Shown here one piece after another: positions 50,351-63,818 of a stretch of DNA of 64,000 bases. The notes beneath the pieces were generated by a model. It was not told the DNA's origin, did no database searches, and saw only the letters and a program-made list of their open reading frames with translations. Where the stretch lies: assembly GCF_040954835.1 (NCBI RefSeq), contig NC_090705.1:10672001-10736000 (forward strand). The letters run 5' to 3'. The position numbers and the translations under genes were made by a program. Each line of letters opens with the position of its first letter. Within the stretch, counting starts at the first letter, position 1. The stretch is from Lepisosteus oculatus (lineage: Eukaryota > Chordata > Actinopteri > Semionotiformes > Lepisosteidae).

Positions 50351-53300
50351 ACATGGAAACAACCTTTACCCGTTGCTTGACAAACAAATACCTGTTTACT
50401 GCTGTCTGAGCCCTAGGCGCTACACATCAGCCCAGCTCATTCCACATCCCAGCTCGTCCCAGCCAGATGACCTAAAGGCTGGTGACTAGGGCATCCACAG
50501 CATTACTCTCCCTTTCTTATCTCACAACTCAGCCATTGTTACACCAGCAGGAAGAGGAGTTGAGTTGTCCTGCTGGAGTGTTGTCAGATCAGGATGGGCC
50601 TGGAGGAATGGTAGCATGTCAGGTCCCAGGGCGTGATGAGTGTATCGCTGTGCCATCAGCTTGCTACTACAAGGGGATGGTTGGTCATGAGTTAACACCC
50701 CTGCCTGTGCTCCCTCACTCTGGCTCGGAGCTCCTAGATAGTGGCTCATCACTGACAGACTGTGGCCAGATGGCAAGCAACAGTGCTCTGACGTGGTCCA
50801 ACCTCCAGCATACCCGTTGCACAAAGGTGCTGTTCTCTTGTAAGCAGGGAGTATCGGTTCCTTTCTGCATTTTTTTGCTCTTGATTGTGATAATATGTCA
50901 TAGTCAACAGGTTTGCCCGATCAATTCTCTCATTAAAGAAGTGTAGTGTTTAAGTAACAGTCACTTAAATGTATCATGGTCAGTCATGAATGATAAATTA
51001 ATCAAAATACAGAATCTGTATACTTTGTTTTTCTGAAAACATACATGCATTAAAGGATAACTTTCCTTTGATGATGGCTATGTATTCTGAACTAATGTAA
51101 GCACATTATATGACATGGGTGTGATTCCAAGTAATTTGTGCTGCTACAAATATAACGGCAAAATATATTCATATGCTAATTTGTTGTAGCATTTAAGAAG
51201 TGTAACAGTTGTTCTACCCAGAGTTCCACTTAGAATAGCTCCTGAGACCAAGAATGTTTCAAAAATAATAGGCAAAATGTTTTGTGGTGTGCGATAAAAC
51301 AAAAACAAAGAAGGTGCAATACACAGGAATTACAATCACCACGGTCATTATAGCAGGTAAACCGTTATTTTAACAGTATCACAGTAGAAGGATATTTTTC
51401 ATCTTCACGACTGATGACATCCATTTTCCAGATGAGAAAGTATAAATACAGTACTGTAGTCTCTGTACAGAAAAGGTTTTTGCAGTATAGGGCGCAGTGT
51501 GATTCTGTCTAGGGTTAAGGCTTCCGTTACTTCACATAGCAGTCCGCTGGAACTTTGCCTTTCGATTGTTTTTTGTTGGCAAGTTTGTTTCTTCAGCATC
51601 TGGGTACAGAAATGGCACCTTCACTAACAAATCATTTGCACACTTTTGCACCACGCTGCTTTGTCACGTCAACAGGGCACTTTAGTATGCACTGTGATTG
51701 TCCTGTCACTCTTTTTCTAACTGTGAGCCCTGTTATGATTTATAGTACTCTGCTGTATGTTGTGCTATGTAAAGATGCATAGTTTTAGGGCAATACTGGT
51801 GTAAAGAAAGAGATCTGTATATGATCAGTTTTAGATTTTATAGTGTCAGTGGCTGCAGCACTCATCCTCTGACACCCACAGCTGTGTCTGTTGCACGTCT
51901 GCCTTCAAAGACATATTTGGAAGCATGTGAGCTTCAGAAAGACAGCTTCAGCTTTTCTCACCCTTAAGTAATACAGCAGAACATACTGTCTGAGGTGCCT
52001 GGCCTTCTCCCAGGAGGAATAGTAGTACTAAGGCCATGTCTAGGAAGTGGAGTGTGTGGGGTTCTAAGGTACTTATAAGACTGTCTTTTGTTTCTGTATT
52101 ACAGTGTCTGTTGTTTAAAATGGCTTCAGCTTGCAATAACAAAAAAAACAGTATTGATTTTGTACATATAAGATCTTTTATCTTGATGTATTTGACCAGT
52201 AGTTTTTACAAAATTTTATACTTTCTTATATATGTTTATACATTTAACCTTCACTTCATCCCAGTGCTTCAGTAGTGTTGATGAAGACCTTCAGTGCTCT
52301 GTAGACCTGCATTGTGTTTGCTGCTCTTTTTCTATTCTGCTGTTTTATAAAAGAAGAGATTGTCAGGATACTGACCAATACACCCAACCTGTTTGTTCTC
52401 CAAGACTCATGTAGGACTTTTCCCTTAAAACATCATGTTGCTAGAAATACTTTATATTTCTGACCACAGAACTTGAAAAATGGAAGTCAATACTAGAGTT
52501 ATTGTAAACAAGGATGAGTATGAAATCTGTTTTTCTCTACAAAAATGTAGAGTTTTAAGTTTTTGTCTTGGGAATATATTTTCTAATGGTCATAATCTCT
52601 CTCTCCAGTATGACAGTAAAATTCTTTGTTACCAATGGTTTTAATATTTCACTTCTTTATCTTGGATATTAATACAACAGAATTTGCTCATATGAACAGT
52701 TTTCCATATTCAGAACTTTCTCAGAATGATAGCCTGAAAAAAAACCTTCTGGGATAAGGGATTGCTTAATGATCATGGGATTGTTTCCTCTGGGGAACGT
52801 GAAGACTTTACCATTGAGAGAGAGAGAACAGTGTTGCATTAATAATCATTTGGGCCACATATTGGACTCTGGGAAAGCCTGGCTTTTATCTGACTGTTTT
52901 CTGGATATGGAGAAACTTTGGAAATCAGCCAGGTTCATGCCTGGATATTGAAGACAAAATATTTGAAATTGCTGTACATCTCTTTGAGTTTTCTAAGCAA
53001 GTAATTGTGTGATGTGGAAGCAATGATGTATGCAAGTATCTGTGTCGAGAGCTTTATTCATTAGAGCAGTAGGCATTGCTTAATAAAATTAATTTAAGAC
53101 TGGAAAAGCATTTTAAGAAGCTGAAGCTTTTACTTGGGGTTCACAGAATCTATCTTTTATACTGATGTGTTTGAAGAAAATGCCTAATAAACTTTTAAAA
53201 AACTGTAATGCCTTGTCTCTGTATATTGTTTTTTACCAAGGTTATGGCTTACAAAGTGCACTGATTCCTGTTGTAAGGGTTGTTTGTGCTTATATGTCCA

Positions 53301-55087
53301 CACACTACACACCACATGACTGCAGTGATGTCACATGGATGGAGTTTAAAGGAATCCTGTTATTTGCTTTTTAAGATAAAATGTTAAATTTAGACTTTTA
53401 ACCATGTCTTTGTGGAACACATTTATACAGTGGTCATGCAAGTATATCTTTACTTGTATCATCCTGGAACTGGATGTATATTGCCCAACTCAGTAGGTCA
53501 GTACATAGACATGATTTTGTATTAAGAAATCCACTCAAAGGTAAAATTGAACCCTGCATTTAAATTTCTAGAAAATAAGTTAGTATGTTTATATGCTGCA
53601 TTTTAAAATGTAAAAATGCAAAACAGTCTTACCCTTTCACCTTGCCATGAACCATTAAAGTTTTACCTTACAGATTGTGTTGGAATCTTGTTCTGTGATA
53701 TTGTGTGCACGCCTGGTTGGGCCAGAGCTCTGAAGATAACATATGTGAGCTTGACAATGCCTTCAAGTCCGTATCCCATGGAAATAGCCCGTTCTCGGTT
53801 GTTTCCAGACTTTGTGCCACAGGTAATTTCCCTCTCACCATTAACTTTTTGTACTTAAGTGTAGGACATTTAGGGATGTTATGCATTAGAATGTTGAATA
53901 TGTTCAACGAATGTAATGAAAATAATTTCATACAGTATTTTTTTTAATTGTTGCAATTCATATATTTGTGTTTTAGTTTAATTTCGTACATTTACGTATT
54001 CTGTCAACCCACAGAGACTGTGTGAATTCAGGGTTTACAGGTAAAAACGATACTCAAATTAAAACAAACACCCTTGTTCCTGTGGAAGGTAAGGAGTTGC
54101 ACTGTATTGTGGGTATGACTTAATTAAACTATTCGAATGTTCTTATGTATCATTAACATGATCACTTGCCTCTGAACACTGGCTGGAGTACTAAATTCAA
54201 CAGCTACTGTTTCACGCATTTAACATTTTTAGAAAACAGGGTATTCACTTTGCTAGTTTCGCTGCATTCATCCGAAGACTACAAATTATTCAAATCGATC
54301 AAATTACTTGTTAGAATCACCAGCACTGCCACACCAGATAATTCTTTGAAAACAGCAGGCGGTATTTTTTAGGGTTCAGTGGAGCACACGGCCTTTGAGA
54401 TCTTCAATCTGTACTATTTGGGGAGTAGCTGTATCTTTCTTGTAACGGGTGACTGACATTTGTACAAATGTAATAAGGCATAAGTGCTAAGTACATTTTA
54501 ATATCAACACCAATTGATTTAAATTATTCGCTTTTAAACTATAGAGTTTAGACTAGCTTTTTGTCCGCTTTTTTATTGCTACACAGCGTCTAGAACATGT
54601 AAATAATGTCAACATACACAGCCTTTTTTTCAGACGTACCTGATTCTTTGAAGGTTCACAGTTTGTATTTAGGGTATGTTTTGATAACTGTAAGCGATGC
54701 CTGCACTGGTTGACATTAAACGTGAGTTACCGGTTGTTTGCCCTATTTGTGAATTGCATTATAACTCATTTTGAATTTCGTCCGCTTCTTTTGTGCGTTT
54801 CCTAATTCTTCTGTTGTTACCCTTCGTACGTTTGCTTCTGTCGTTCCTTCCATAATTCGTAACTGATAATATCGCCCCGAATTTAACCCGAGTAGAAAAA
54901 ACTTTACGATGATAAAAAAGAATAAACATAAGACTGTTGCTCTGATTTAAATCTTTCAAATGCACCAGCCATTAAAACATCCATGGGAACGAAAGACACA
55001 GGTTGCGATGTTCCGCCGGTGGATTTACAGTGCAACACAAATGTATGCCATCAATGGACCTTAAAAAGCAGCGATACAATAATCCAG
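50351..55087 (+). other. zhx1-c8orf76 intergenic region and possible distal 3' UTR
   Basis: No supported gene lies in 4.7 kb. A 154-codon open frame at 50482-50946 has no recognisable domain. AATAAA at 53186-53191 is followed by a T-rich tract and is one plausible distal end for zhx1. The last few hundred bases before 55088 should hold the c8orf76 promoter; no clear CpG island is seen there. Confidence 0.45.
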
Positions 55088-58000
55088 ATGGAAATTTTAG
55101 GTTTTACATTTGACGATTCAGTGTTTGCAGAAACCCGTGATCGTGTTTCAGCTAAACCTTCTTCTTACAACGCAAAATGCTGTGAGCCAGGAGTAAGTAC
55201 ATTACTTATCTTACACTACACGATCAATATACCTTCTATACTTGCAGCGGAGGTTGTTTGTACGGCAGTAAAGTTATTTAAAAACCAGATTGCAATCTTA
55301 AACGTTATCGAATGAAAAGTCGAGTCGTGAGAACATGTGGTTAAACCAATAGAGAATATACACGATACGAAGTTACTTTATTTCCAAGAATACGAAAGGT
55401 CGTTGCAAAACTTCTCCCAGATGGATATTAAGTATCTTATATAAATTAGCAGACATTAAGTAGGAACGGTATTTTATTAACCTCTGTTTTCTGTTACTTT
55501 TTGATGCAGTGGTTTTGTGGAGAAGTATCCACAGATGATGATGATGATCTGGAGAAGCAGAAGGTCTTCAAGTTTAGGGGAGACCTGGCATACAGGCGCC
55601 GGGATTACCAGGTACCAGGGCTGAATTAGACTGGCTGGAGGTCAGTTTCAGACAACATCATTGCTGATCTCCCTAATCACTAAATCTCTTGCACTCTCTG
55701 TTGCCTACTACAGGAAATCATGCTTCTTTTTATTCAAGGACAGATGCAGTCTTTTTATGAAGTATTAATAACCAATGCCTTTATAAAGTTTATACTATCA
55801 TATTAGTAACAGCAGGGCTGCACAGGCCTGGGTTAAGTTTTTGCCTTGGGGTGCTGTCTGCATGGAGTTTTTACATTCTCCCCATGTTTGCATGGGTTTC
55901 CTCCAGGTGCTCTGGTTTTCTTTCTCCAGTCCACGGATGTACTGGTAGGTTAATTTGCTTCTGGGAAAGCTGGCCCAGGTGGGAGAGTGTGTGTGTTTGT
56001 CTGTGTGTGTGTGCCCTGTGATGGACTGGCGTCCCCTCCAGGGTGTACCCTGTCTTGCGCCTGTCGATTGCTGGGTCTGGCTCCTGAATCTTTTGAATTT
56101 TGAAGCTTGTTTTTAAGATTGTGTGGACTGGAACCATACAGTAGCGTCTGTGATGTCTGAATTTCCGCTTTCAGAAAGCTTTGTCCGAATACGCAAACTG
56201 CTTTGCACTGGTGCCGGACAGCAACATCGCCATCAGACGAGATGTGAGGGAAGCTCTGGCCCGGTGCTACTGTCAGCTGGGCAGGTGGGAGATGGCCTTG
56301 GAGATCGCCCAACCCCTGGTAGGGATTTGTGCTGCTGCTGTCTGTCTTGATTGTCTCCTTGGTAATAATGAGTTCCCTGGACATGGGCCGGGGGCCCTGT
56401 GAGAATCCAAACCAGGAATCGGAAAGGTTGAGAGAGGGAGTTCAACAGAGCAGCTTTATATAATCTTCTGACGGGGAGATCGTGCAGCGCAGAGAGTCCG
56501 CCATCACGTGAGCAATTCTCAGAAGGAGACCCAACTGCATGAGTAGACCTTTCCTTGCATCTCCAAGGCTTGTTCATTTTCACAAAGGCTCTTCACGTTT
56601 TTACTACTTGTTATCATGTCTCAAGGATCCCAGTCCAGCACATCCTGTCCTCTGCCTGCCAGTTACACTTCCCTTGTTTTTCCCTTCCTGCGAGACCTGT
56701 GTGCTCCCTTTTAGTAATCATTCCCATAATTGTGCAGGGCTTCTGAAAGGTCAAGGTTGGGTGTTCAACCTGCACAGCCTGAGTCCTTCGGCACTACATT
56801 ACACAGCGTTTGTTTCAAGCACTTTGGTCAGTTTTGAGTTTTAACATCAAGATTAATGATTACACTACATGAAACACGTGCATCTGTCTCATGCTAAGTT
56901 TCAAAATGTTCTGCTGATCTTCATCCAGATAATAGCACATTTTGTGTGTGTCTGCAGAATGTGTGTGGCTCAGGCATGAGCTTAGACATTTGACCTATTG
57001 TGATAAAATCCTGGAATTCTGTTGTACAGTCCTTCCTGTCATCCAGCATGCCTGTTTTATATTCCGGTCGGTATTGATCTAGCTCCGAGCTCTCTCGTCA
57101 GGCACTTGTGCTCCTCCCCAGTCTTAGAATGTGATACACAAGTACAGTGTGTGTAACTGCTTTGTTCTCTACATGTTGTTAAGGAAGCATCAGAGCTAAT
57201 AAATTATATTTTTCTCATGTAGTATCTGATTGTTTCTCTGTTATGAATAGAGGAAGGAAGCAACAAATATGAGCCACCTCACAGCGGTTCTGAACCTGGA
57301 ATGGTTCATTTACCACAGCGCTGGGGACCTTAGGAAGGAGATTTCCTCTGTGCAGCAGCTCGTTTCCCTCCTGCCTTACAATCCCTGGCACTGGAAGAAG
57401 TTGGCAAAGGCCTACACGCACCTTTTCCGGTCCCTGTCGGGCTCTGCGCCTGCAAAGACCGGCAGGTGCCATCACAGAGCCTGGGTGATGGAAAACGGGG
57501 GCCCCTCAGCCGTGCCTTGTCCACTGTGGTGTTTGAGGAAACCCCCTGAGGAGCCCCAGCGTGAGGGGCTGACTCGGAGCCAAGAGGAATCAGAAAGCCC
57601 ACAGCCTGACCCGGGCAGAGGGGAGCCTCAAGAAACGGCAGCCATTAAGCAGAGAAACGATGACCTGAAAGACATCTGGCTGAGGTCCTGCATATGTTTT
57701 GTTAGAACAAGGTAATTTCTAGGTTGAATTCTTGGCAACGTTCTAACACTAAGGCCAGGGGCGTCTCTGAGGGCTAGTCGGCCTGCAGGTTTTCACTGTC
57801 TCTGTAAAACGGAAGCATCTGAAGAGCTGGGAGAAGCTGTTGAGGTCCAGTTAAGCCAGTCACCCGCTAGTTTGGTTTGTGAAGAGCTGAGATGAAATTA
57901 AAACCCACAGACAAGCAGGACTCCCAAAACCACGATCTTAAAGTCCCAGTTGAGTGCTCGTGTCACCCTGTAATCCCGAAGAAATGAAATGAACGCCCTT

Positions 58001-60258
58001 TTCAGATTTTTGTCGGGTATAAAACTGTCTGTGTAAAGCGCATGATAACTTTTCCATCTACTGATCAGACCGATTGATAGGGGCTTCTGATGTAATTCAA
58101 GGAAAAATGGCAAATTAGCCACTTTTTAGTAACTACCAGAAGATCAATTGTCGTTTACGATGGAAAAAATGTTGCAAATCTTCAGTCGCTGTTTTTCTTT
58201 TGTGGATTGTTTTGTTTTGATCACATTTATCAGCACAGCATCTATCAGTAATAGTATTTATCTTGACAGACAGGTAAGGTTGAAATTTGTCTTTGAATTT
58301 AAAGGAAAATGTAAAACTCCTTCATGTTTCAGAATCCTGGGGATTTAGGAAGAGCATCATGTATACTGTATATCCTGACTTCTGTATCAGTGTATTAAAC
58401 AAAATGGTCTCAGTAACTCCGGAGGTAGTGTTTGAGAAAGAGCACAGTCTCATATTAAGGAATCCCTAGTGGGTTTTAATTTAAGATGTAGAAACACTTG
58501 CCACTCAGTTCATTTGCTTCATTATAACAAACTAAACATGTGCAAAAGAGGCTGGAAGCAAGTATAGTGCTTATTCTTATAATTAAGAACTACAGTACCA
58601 ATATAATTGAACAGCCCTGTTTCCCTGGCCTTTACAGGGACGTTTATAGTACAGATTGCTGTTGGGCAATGAGGAGAATTCAGAGTTGCTTGTGATATTT
58701 CTGTCCTAGAGGGTGAAGGTGTTTTTATTCTCATGCGAGTCTCCAGCCAAGGATACTGATTATACAGACTCAAACAGACAACACCAAATGGGCCAGCTCA
58801 TTATCTGTCATGGGTGATACAAAACGTAAACAGGTAGTACAATGAGAACATTGTCTAATTAAGCGTACTGAATCTGTAAAGCCCCGTTTAAAACATCACA
58901 ATAAAAGGTCTAGATTATGGGCTAACACTTGATATTGTGAGTAGTGACACTCCTTGTAACCACTGGAATTCATTAATAAGATGCTGGTTGTAAATGAAGT
59001 TCTTTGTTTTCCTGCCAGGCTACTGTTCCACATGGTGAAGTTTCAGCAGTTATCCTTCGTGTTTCTTAGCAACAAGAGACCCCTGGAGGAAATTGAGGAT
59101 GCACTCCACAGCCTGGAACTACAGGATGAGATACTCCACTTAATCACAGAGGTGAGGTACACTGATGGTAGCAGAAATACGGACATTGCTCAAGACTGAC
59201 GCAAGTCCCTAACAATTCAAGTCTACAATTCAAGGGCGTAATCTTTCAAAAGAGATTATGACCTGACAAGGTCACCCCAGTGTACTGCTTCAGAATAAAC
59301 AGTGAAACACTCATTTAAATACAAGAACCTGTGGTACTGTTTTTACAGAAAGGGTTTGAGAGTGATACCCTGGCTTCTTTCTTGAGGTGGATGAGATCCT
59401 CACATCAATTAACTATTAACTGCCAAATGGGCTGAATGGCTTCTTCTTGTCTGTTACTTTTCTTGTATTCAAAGAATTCTCGCTAGCAAGAAGGACCCAC
59501 ATTTGCATAAACACTATCCTTAAGAAATGGGAGTTAGCCCGTTGACTCTGTTAATGGTTATGCGTTCCATTTCTTCCAAACATTTCCAGAGTTTCTATGA
59601 ATAGTTGTTCACAGAGCCATAGTTCATAGTTACCCACATTAAACCTGTTTGGTGTTTAAAAGGAACTTTATCAGTCAAAACTACTCACAGTTACACATGT
59701 TTAAAAAACACAGAATTCTCCTGGTCTTGAGGTCAGCTACTCTGGTATTTTAGAAGATTTTATTAGCAATGTGAGCATGAGCATTGTTTTGGTTGGTTTT
59801 AATGTGTTAATTACTGTAGCCTTCTGCTCTGACCTTAATTAAGACATAGTAAGTTCTGGTGACATTTGATGAAATACAGCTTTAAAAAATGGGGAAAAAA
59901 AACACTCATGCACCTTCATAAAAAGACTGAGGTGCAGGAGGCAGAGATGTATTTTTGTCTGTTAATACAGAAAAAAAGACATTTCTTTTAACATTTTTAC
60001 CCTTTACATCCTGAGTGCTCTTTTGTGAAACTGGCGTGGTGAAGCAGGAAGTTGCTGTGTTTGCAGGAGATGAGTGAAGACCTTGTTCCGGAGAAGATGA
60101 GAGAGGAGAGCCCGGAGGCAGAGAACATCTCATCTGTAACCTGCGCTACAGTGAGCCCTAACTCGGACTTTGAGGAGAAGTGGTTTAACAGATTGAAAAT
60201 GAGAATCATCACATCTGAAGCCTGGACTGCTGGAGATGCTCGTTTTCAGAAACACTGA
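55088..60258 (+). CDS. c8orf76: Uncharacterised protein C8orf76 homologue (TPR-like)
   Basis: A conserved vertebrate protein of unknown function. Six exons: 55088-55192, 55510-55611, 56175-56318, 57251-57711, 59019-59151 and 60067-60258. They sum to 1137 bases, 378 aa (human 380), with all phases consistent. Conserved blocks include FDDSVFAE, KFRGDLAYRRRDYQKALSEY, RDVREALARC and LGRWEMALEIA (helical, TPR-like), NPWHWKKLAKAY, and FEEKWFNRLK near the end. The Ser/Pro-rich middle of the long exon is poorly conserved. The start at 55088 is preferred because it aligns with the human N terminus; an in-frame ATG at 54983 would add 35 residues with no known counterpart. AATAAA lies at 60707-60712. 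Position between zhx1 and fam83a supports the identity. Confidence 0.93.
55815..56090 (+). repeat. Interspersed fish repeat, copy 3
   Basis: This copy in c8orf76 intron 2 has TGCATGGAGTTTTTACATTC, a GTGTGTGT tract, and CCCTGTGATGGACTGGCGTC. It is the same family as 3440-3710 and 19147-19460. It ends less than 100 bases before the third exon at 56175. Confidence 0.7.
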
Positions 60259-62268
60259 AAAGGACGAAAGATATTGTTTTCAGGAGCCTTTTCTTTTTTT
60301 GATTACATTTTCTTGCCTCCCTGTTCTCACCAGCTGTAGACCTTTCACTCTGGAAGAGCAACAGCTCTTCTGTTTGAAATATGCTGTTGTACAGAGTTAA
60401 ACTAACATAAACAACATAAATAGATGTTTCTGTCGCGAGGGCTGTTTACTGCTCTATATTGAAAATAGATATCTGTTCAGGGGCGAAACTGTGCGAGGAC
60501 CTGGGATTTTTACATCACCTGTTCAGTTTTAGAGTTCTTCTAACAGAGTAAGCATCCTTTTTACATTTATTTTACTGCTTCTGCATTGTGCTGTCCCTGT
60601 CCTACAGGAGAAACTACACTGCAGGGTTTTTAATGGATATTTTTTTAATCTAACGATTGTATTCTTTGCCACATTTGAACATTTACAGTAAAACACATGA
60701 GCAGAAAATAAATGCGTTTTATGACTTGATTTTGTGTAGCAGTGTTACAAACTCAGTTATCTGTCTTCTGTTACCAGTTAGATTCTAGAAACAGTAGAGG
60801 TGAATTAGAAAAATACTTCTAAAACAGATGTTCTGTTTTTTATAGACAATCAGTATGGGCTGAGAAAGGAAAGGTTGTGTTTAACTTGCAAGAATTCTTT
60901 GAACAGACAACAACATGACATGCTGTTAGCATGTTTGCAAGCTTTTGTTAAGGTCACTCATAGACGTTAAATTCTCAAATTAAAAACCCATCCACAGAGG
61001 TAGAAGAAACATGCACTATATATATATCAAATGGGTGACTTCTGAAGGTGTAGAAAGCAACACACAAACGGGATCAGGGTGCTGATGTAGATTTTTCTTC
61101 TTCGTTAAAGTGTTAATTCTCAAGGTTTGTGATGCACTGGTAAAACCTCATTTGTTTAGGTTTGGTCAGTGTAGAGGAAACAAGAAGTCACAGCGCAGTT
61201 CATTGAAGGTTTGATGTGAGATTTAATGTGTTGCCAAAAAAGGCGATTTTCCAGGGAGCACACAAGGTGTGTGTCCCTTGGCGCTCTGAATCTGGTTGTT
61301 TGTTCAGGTAGAATAGTCTTGAGTAAGGCTTCAATCACTTTCTCTTCTGGACTCATTCATGGTAGTATGTGTTAGAACCCGTACAGAAACTTTCCACACA
61401 TGGCACAATTCCTGCTAAGGTTATCCCTGAGATGTCAATTTGTCAATTTTAGAGAGCACTCAGGTCAGTTCAGGAATAAACCCAAGTCAGGTCGGGTCCT
61501 ACAATCACCATATCACATTAGGCTAACTCTTCCAGCCCACAGTCAGGAAGTAAACAGATTGAAAATATTATGAAGTTTGATACTTTTTAATAAGTGACAT
61601 TTTATTAGTCAATCAACAGTTACGCTTCCAGGACTATTTATACTTCTGCAGACGTTATTTAAGTACTCCATGGGGTGTGGCAGTGTGTGAGGATGTCAAA
61701 CACAAGAAGCTTCACAAATAATTTGAAAGGCACAAAGCATACGCTCTGGTTCAAAGTGCAATGTGTTGAAAGTCTTAGAGGAAAATCTGAGTTGTTTTCC
61801 TGTGATGTAATTACTGTCTTTTAAAAAGCACTGTGGCATATCTATAAACAACCACCAGCAACTCAGTCTCCTGTAATGCACGTTAACACTGGGTTTACAT
61901 TTTTGGAAAACTCCAAAAATCTTATTGTGTCAAGCCACTCACATTGCAAACACTCATGCTTAACATACTACTTGATAAGTCATTATAGCTTTTGGATTTC
62001 TAAAACTCAAAATTTTGACACCTTCATTGGACTTACAGTATTTACTGTTGTGTTGTGATAAATCAGACTTGTATTTACTGACAGGAGCTGTTGCACAATA
62101 ATTGTATCAATGGTAAATTAAAACAATATAAATATATTTTTTCCTCTGCAAATGAACATAGAAAGCACCAGGTATTGTGTATCTCATAACCTCTTTATTA
62201 TTATATGATAGCTAGAATATTTCTATAGACGGTAGTAGTTCAGCATGCGTAGGCTGCAAAGGAACAAG
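60259..62268. other. c8orf76 3' UTR and intergenic sequence
   Basis: The c8orf76 3' UTR probably ends about 20 bases after the AATAAA at 60707-60712. The rest is AT-rich with short open frames only. A short TA run sits near 61018-61027. I see nothing else. Confidence 0.5.
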
Positions 62269-62672
62269 TAATAGGTTTATTCCATGCTGAAAAAAAGAAG
62301 AAAGAGATCACGTTTCGGCCGTGGAGCCTTCTTCAGGTGTGAGAGAGACAGGGCAGTAGGCAAAGGTAAAGTAGCGGGAGAACAAAGGTTGGGAGGGAGG
62401 AGGAGTGAGAGGCGGGAGCAGGGGACAGAAAGAGAGGCCAGTCAGGAGGTGTGAAATGAAACTTCCAATGAATGGAGAAAATTTTGATTTTCTTGATTGG
62501 CCTCTCTTTCTGTCCCCTGCTCCCGCCTCTCACTCCTCCTCCCTCCCAACCTTTGTTCTCCCACCACTTTACCTTTGCCTACTGCCCTGTCTCTCTCACA
62601 CCTGAAGAAGGCTCCACGGCCGAAACATTGTGTTCTCTTTCTTCTTTTTTTCAGCATGAAATAAACCTATTA
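62269..62672. repeat. Long near-perfect inverted repeat (foldback), 172-175 bp arms
   Basis: The left arm 62269-62440 and right arm 62498-62672 are reverse complements with few differences, separated by a 57-base loop. Arms begin TAATAGGTTTATTCCATGCT and carry GAAGAAGGCTCCACGGCCGA on the appropriate strand, then purine/pyrimidine-rich sequence. The same short frame, starting MRGGSRGQKERP, appears on both strands because of the symmetry and is not a gene. It looks like a foldback-type element or a head-to-head duplicated repeat. Confidence 0.9.
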
Positions 62673-62700
62673 CATATTTCTATAGATACATTCTAGTGCT

Positions 62701-62828
62701 AAGCCACCAGACAACAGAACCAGTCCACTATCTGAACTGTGACACTTTTAATAATCTTTTGCCAAAGCCACCAGACAACAGAACCAGTCCACTATCTGAA
62801 CTGTGACACTTTTAATAATCTTTTGCCA
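62701..62828. repeat. Perfect tandem duplication of 64 bp
   Basis: Bases 62701-62764 and 62765-62828 are identical, starting AAGCCACCAGACAACAGAAC. The absence of any difference suggests a recent duplication, or an assembly artefact. It begins only 28 bases after the foldback. Confidence 0.93.
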
Positions 62829-63295
62829 AAAAGGAAAATAACTAAACTACCATGATTTACCTGCAGAAACGATAATGACTTGATACTGTCAGATTTAGGT
62901 ACCATTATACCAGTGATAACAACTGAATGCACTAAATGCTATTGCCATTGTTTATTTTAGTACCTATTTGGTGTCTGTTGTAGTTTTATTTTTTGGTATG
63001 TTTTCATATTATTTTCTGGATGGGAGAGTCTCTTGGTCAGGTTTTCTTTGCGAGCGAGTTTTCTTAACCTATATTGCTGGAGAGCTCAGGGTTTATTGAA
63101 TTAATGTAACAGGTTACAAACTGTAAGTCTCCTCTGCGTGCTGGAAAAATGCCATTTATTTGCCAACATATTGTCCGTTTGAAATGATGAATTCGTTGTT
63201 CAGTTCTTTTAATTATCAGCTCAGTCAAGGACTGAGGACTGACTTTTTTTTTCTGTGCCTGAAGTGCTTCGCAAAGCTCTATAATGGGAGCGTAA
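62829..63295. other. Intergenic sequence before fam83a 3' end
   Basis: AT-rich, no gene seen. It should contain the 3' UTR of fam83a on the minus strand. Confidence 0.5.
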
Positions 63296-63818
63296 CTAAA
63301 GTGGTATGAGGTCTGGTTTATTCAGGAAGTGAAAACGTGAGACCAGTCTCGGAACCTGGATGTCGGGTCGGCCTGGGATCATCCCAAAAACGTTGTTGAG
63401 TGGCGGCTGTGCTGTATCCCCCACTGTGTAGTCGCTGGAGAAGGACCTCTGTCGGGCATTCTGGAGCCTGAAGTCGGGTATTTGGGGCTTCCAGTGTTCC
63501 CTGGGCGTAGCTGTGTGGTTGTGCGCGTTGGTTTTTAATCTGTGAGCGAGTGTGACCGGAGGCGTCCCGTCGGAATACCTCCGCGTCGCTCTACGTGGCG
63601 GAGGGACGCTGTAGCCGCAGAGCACGCTGCGGGGGTCGGACTGATGGCCGATGCTGCCGTCCTCGGCCGGGGGCAGCTGTGTGCCCGCCGCGGGGAAGTC
63701 GCCGACCGGCTTGGAGACGGCGTAGAGCTGCCGGAACTCCAGGTCGAAGTGCTTCACGCTGCTGCCTTTGAACAGCACCGCCATGTTCTTGTCAACTTGC
63801 GCCGACAGCCACGTGAAG
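63296..63818 (-). CDS. fam83a: FAM83A, last coding exon (partial gene)
   Basis: FAM83 proteins carry an N-terminal DUF1669 (phospholipase D-like, binding casein kinase 1) and act as signalling scaffolds. This minus-strand exon has an acceptor CTTCCAG just above 63818 and an open frame to a stop at 63296. It begins FTWLSAQVDKNMAVLFKGSS and continues HFDLEFRQLYAVSKPVGDFP, which is the end of DUF1669 (FTW...F...F..EFR.LYA..KPV), followed by a Pro/Arg-rich low-similarity tail ending FLNKPDLIPL. The rest of the gene lies right of the window. FAM83A is chosen over other FAM83 members because it is the neighbour of C8orf76 in human. Confidence 0.8.

Noticed and set aside
50482-50946. Open frame of 154 codons, plus strand
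   Set aside because: No recognisable domain, low-complexity composition, isolated from splice sites, and close to a repeat. Chance or repeat-derived.
54983-55087. Upstream in-frame ATG extending c8orf76 by 35 residues
   Set aside because: The extra residues have no counterpart in the human protein, whose N terminus aligns with the ATG at 55088. Kept only as an alternative.
62333-62605. Matching short frames on both strands starting MRGGSRGQKERP
   Set aside because: They are a consequence of the inverted repeat, not two genes.
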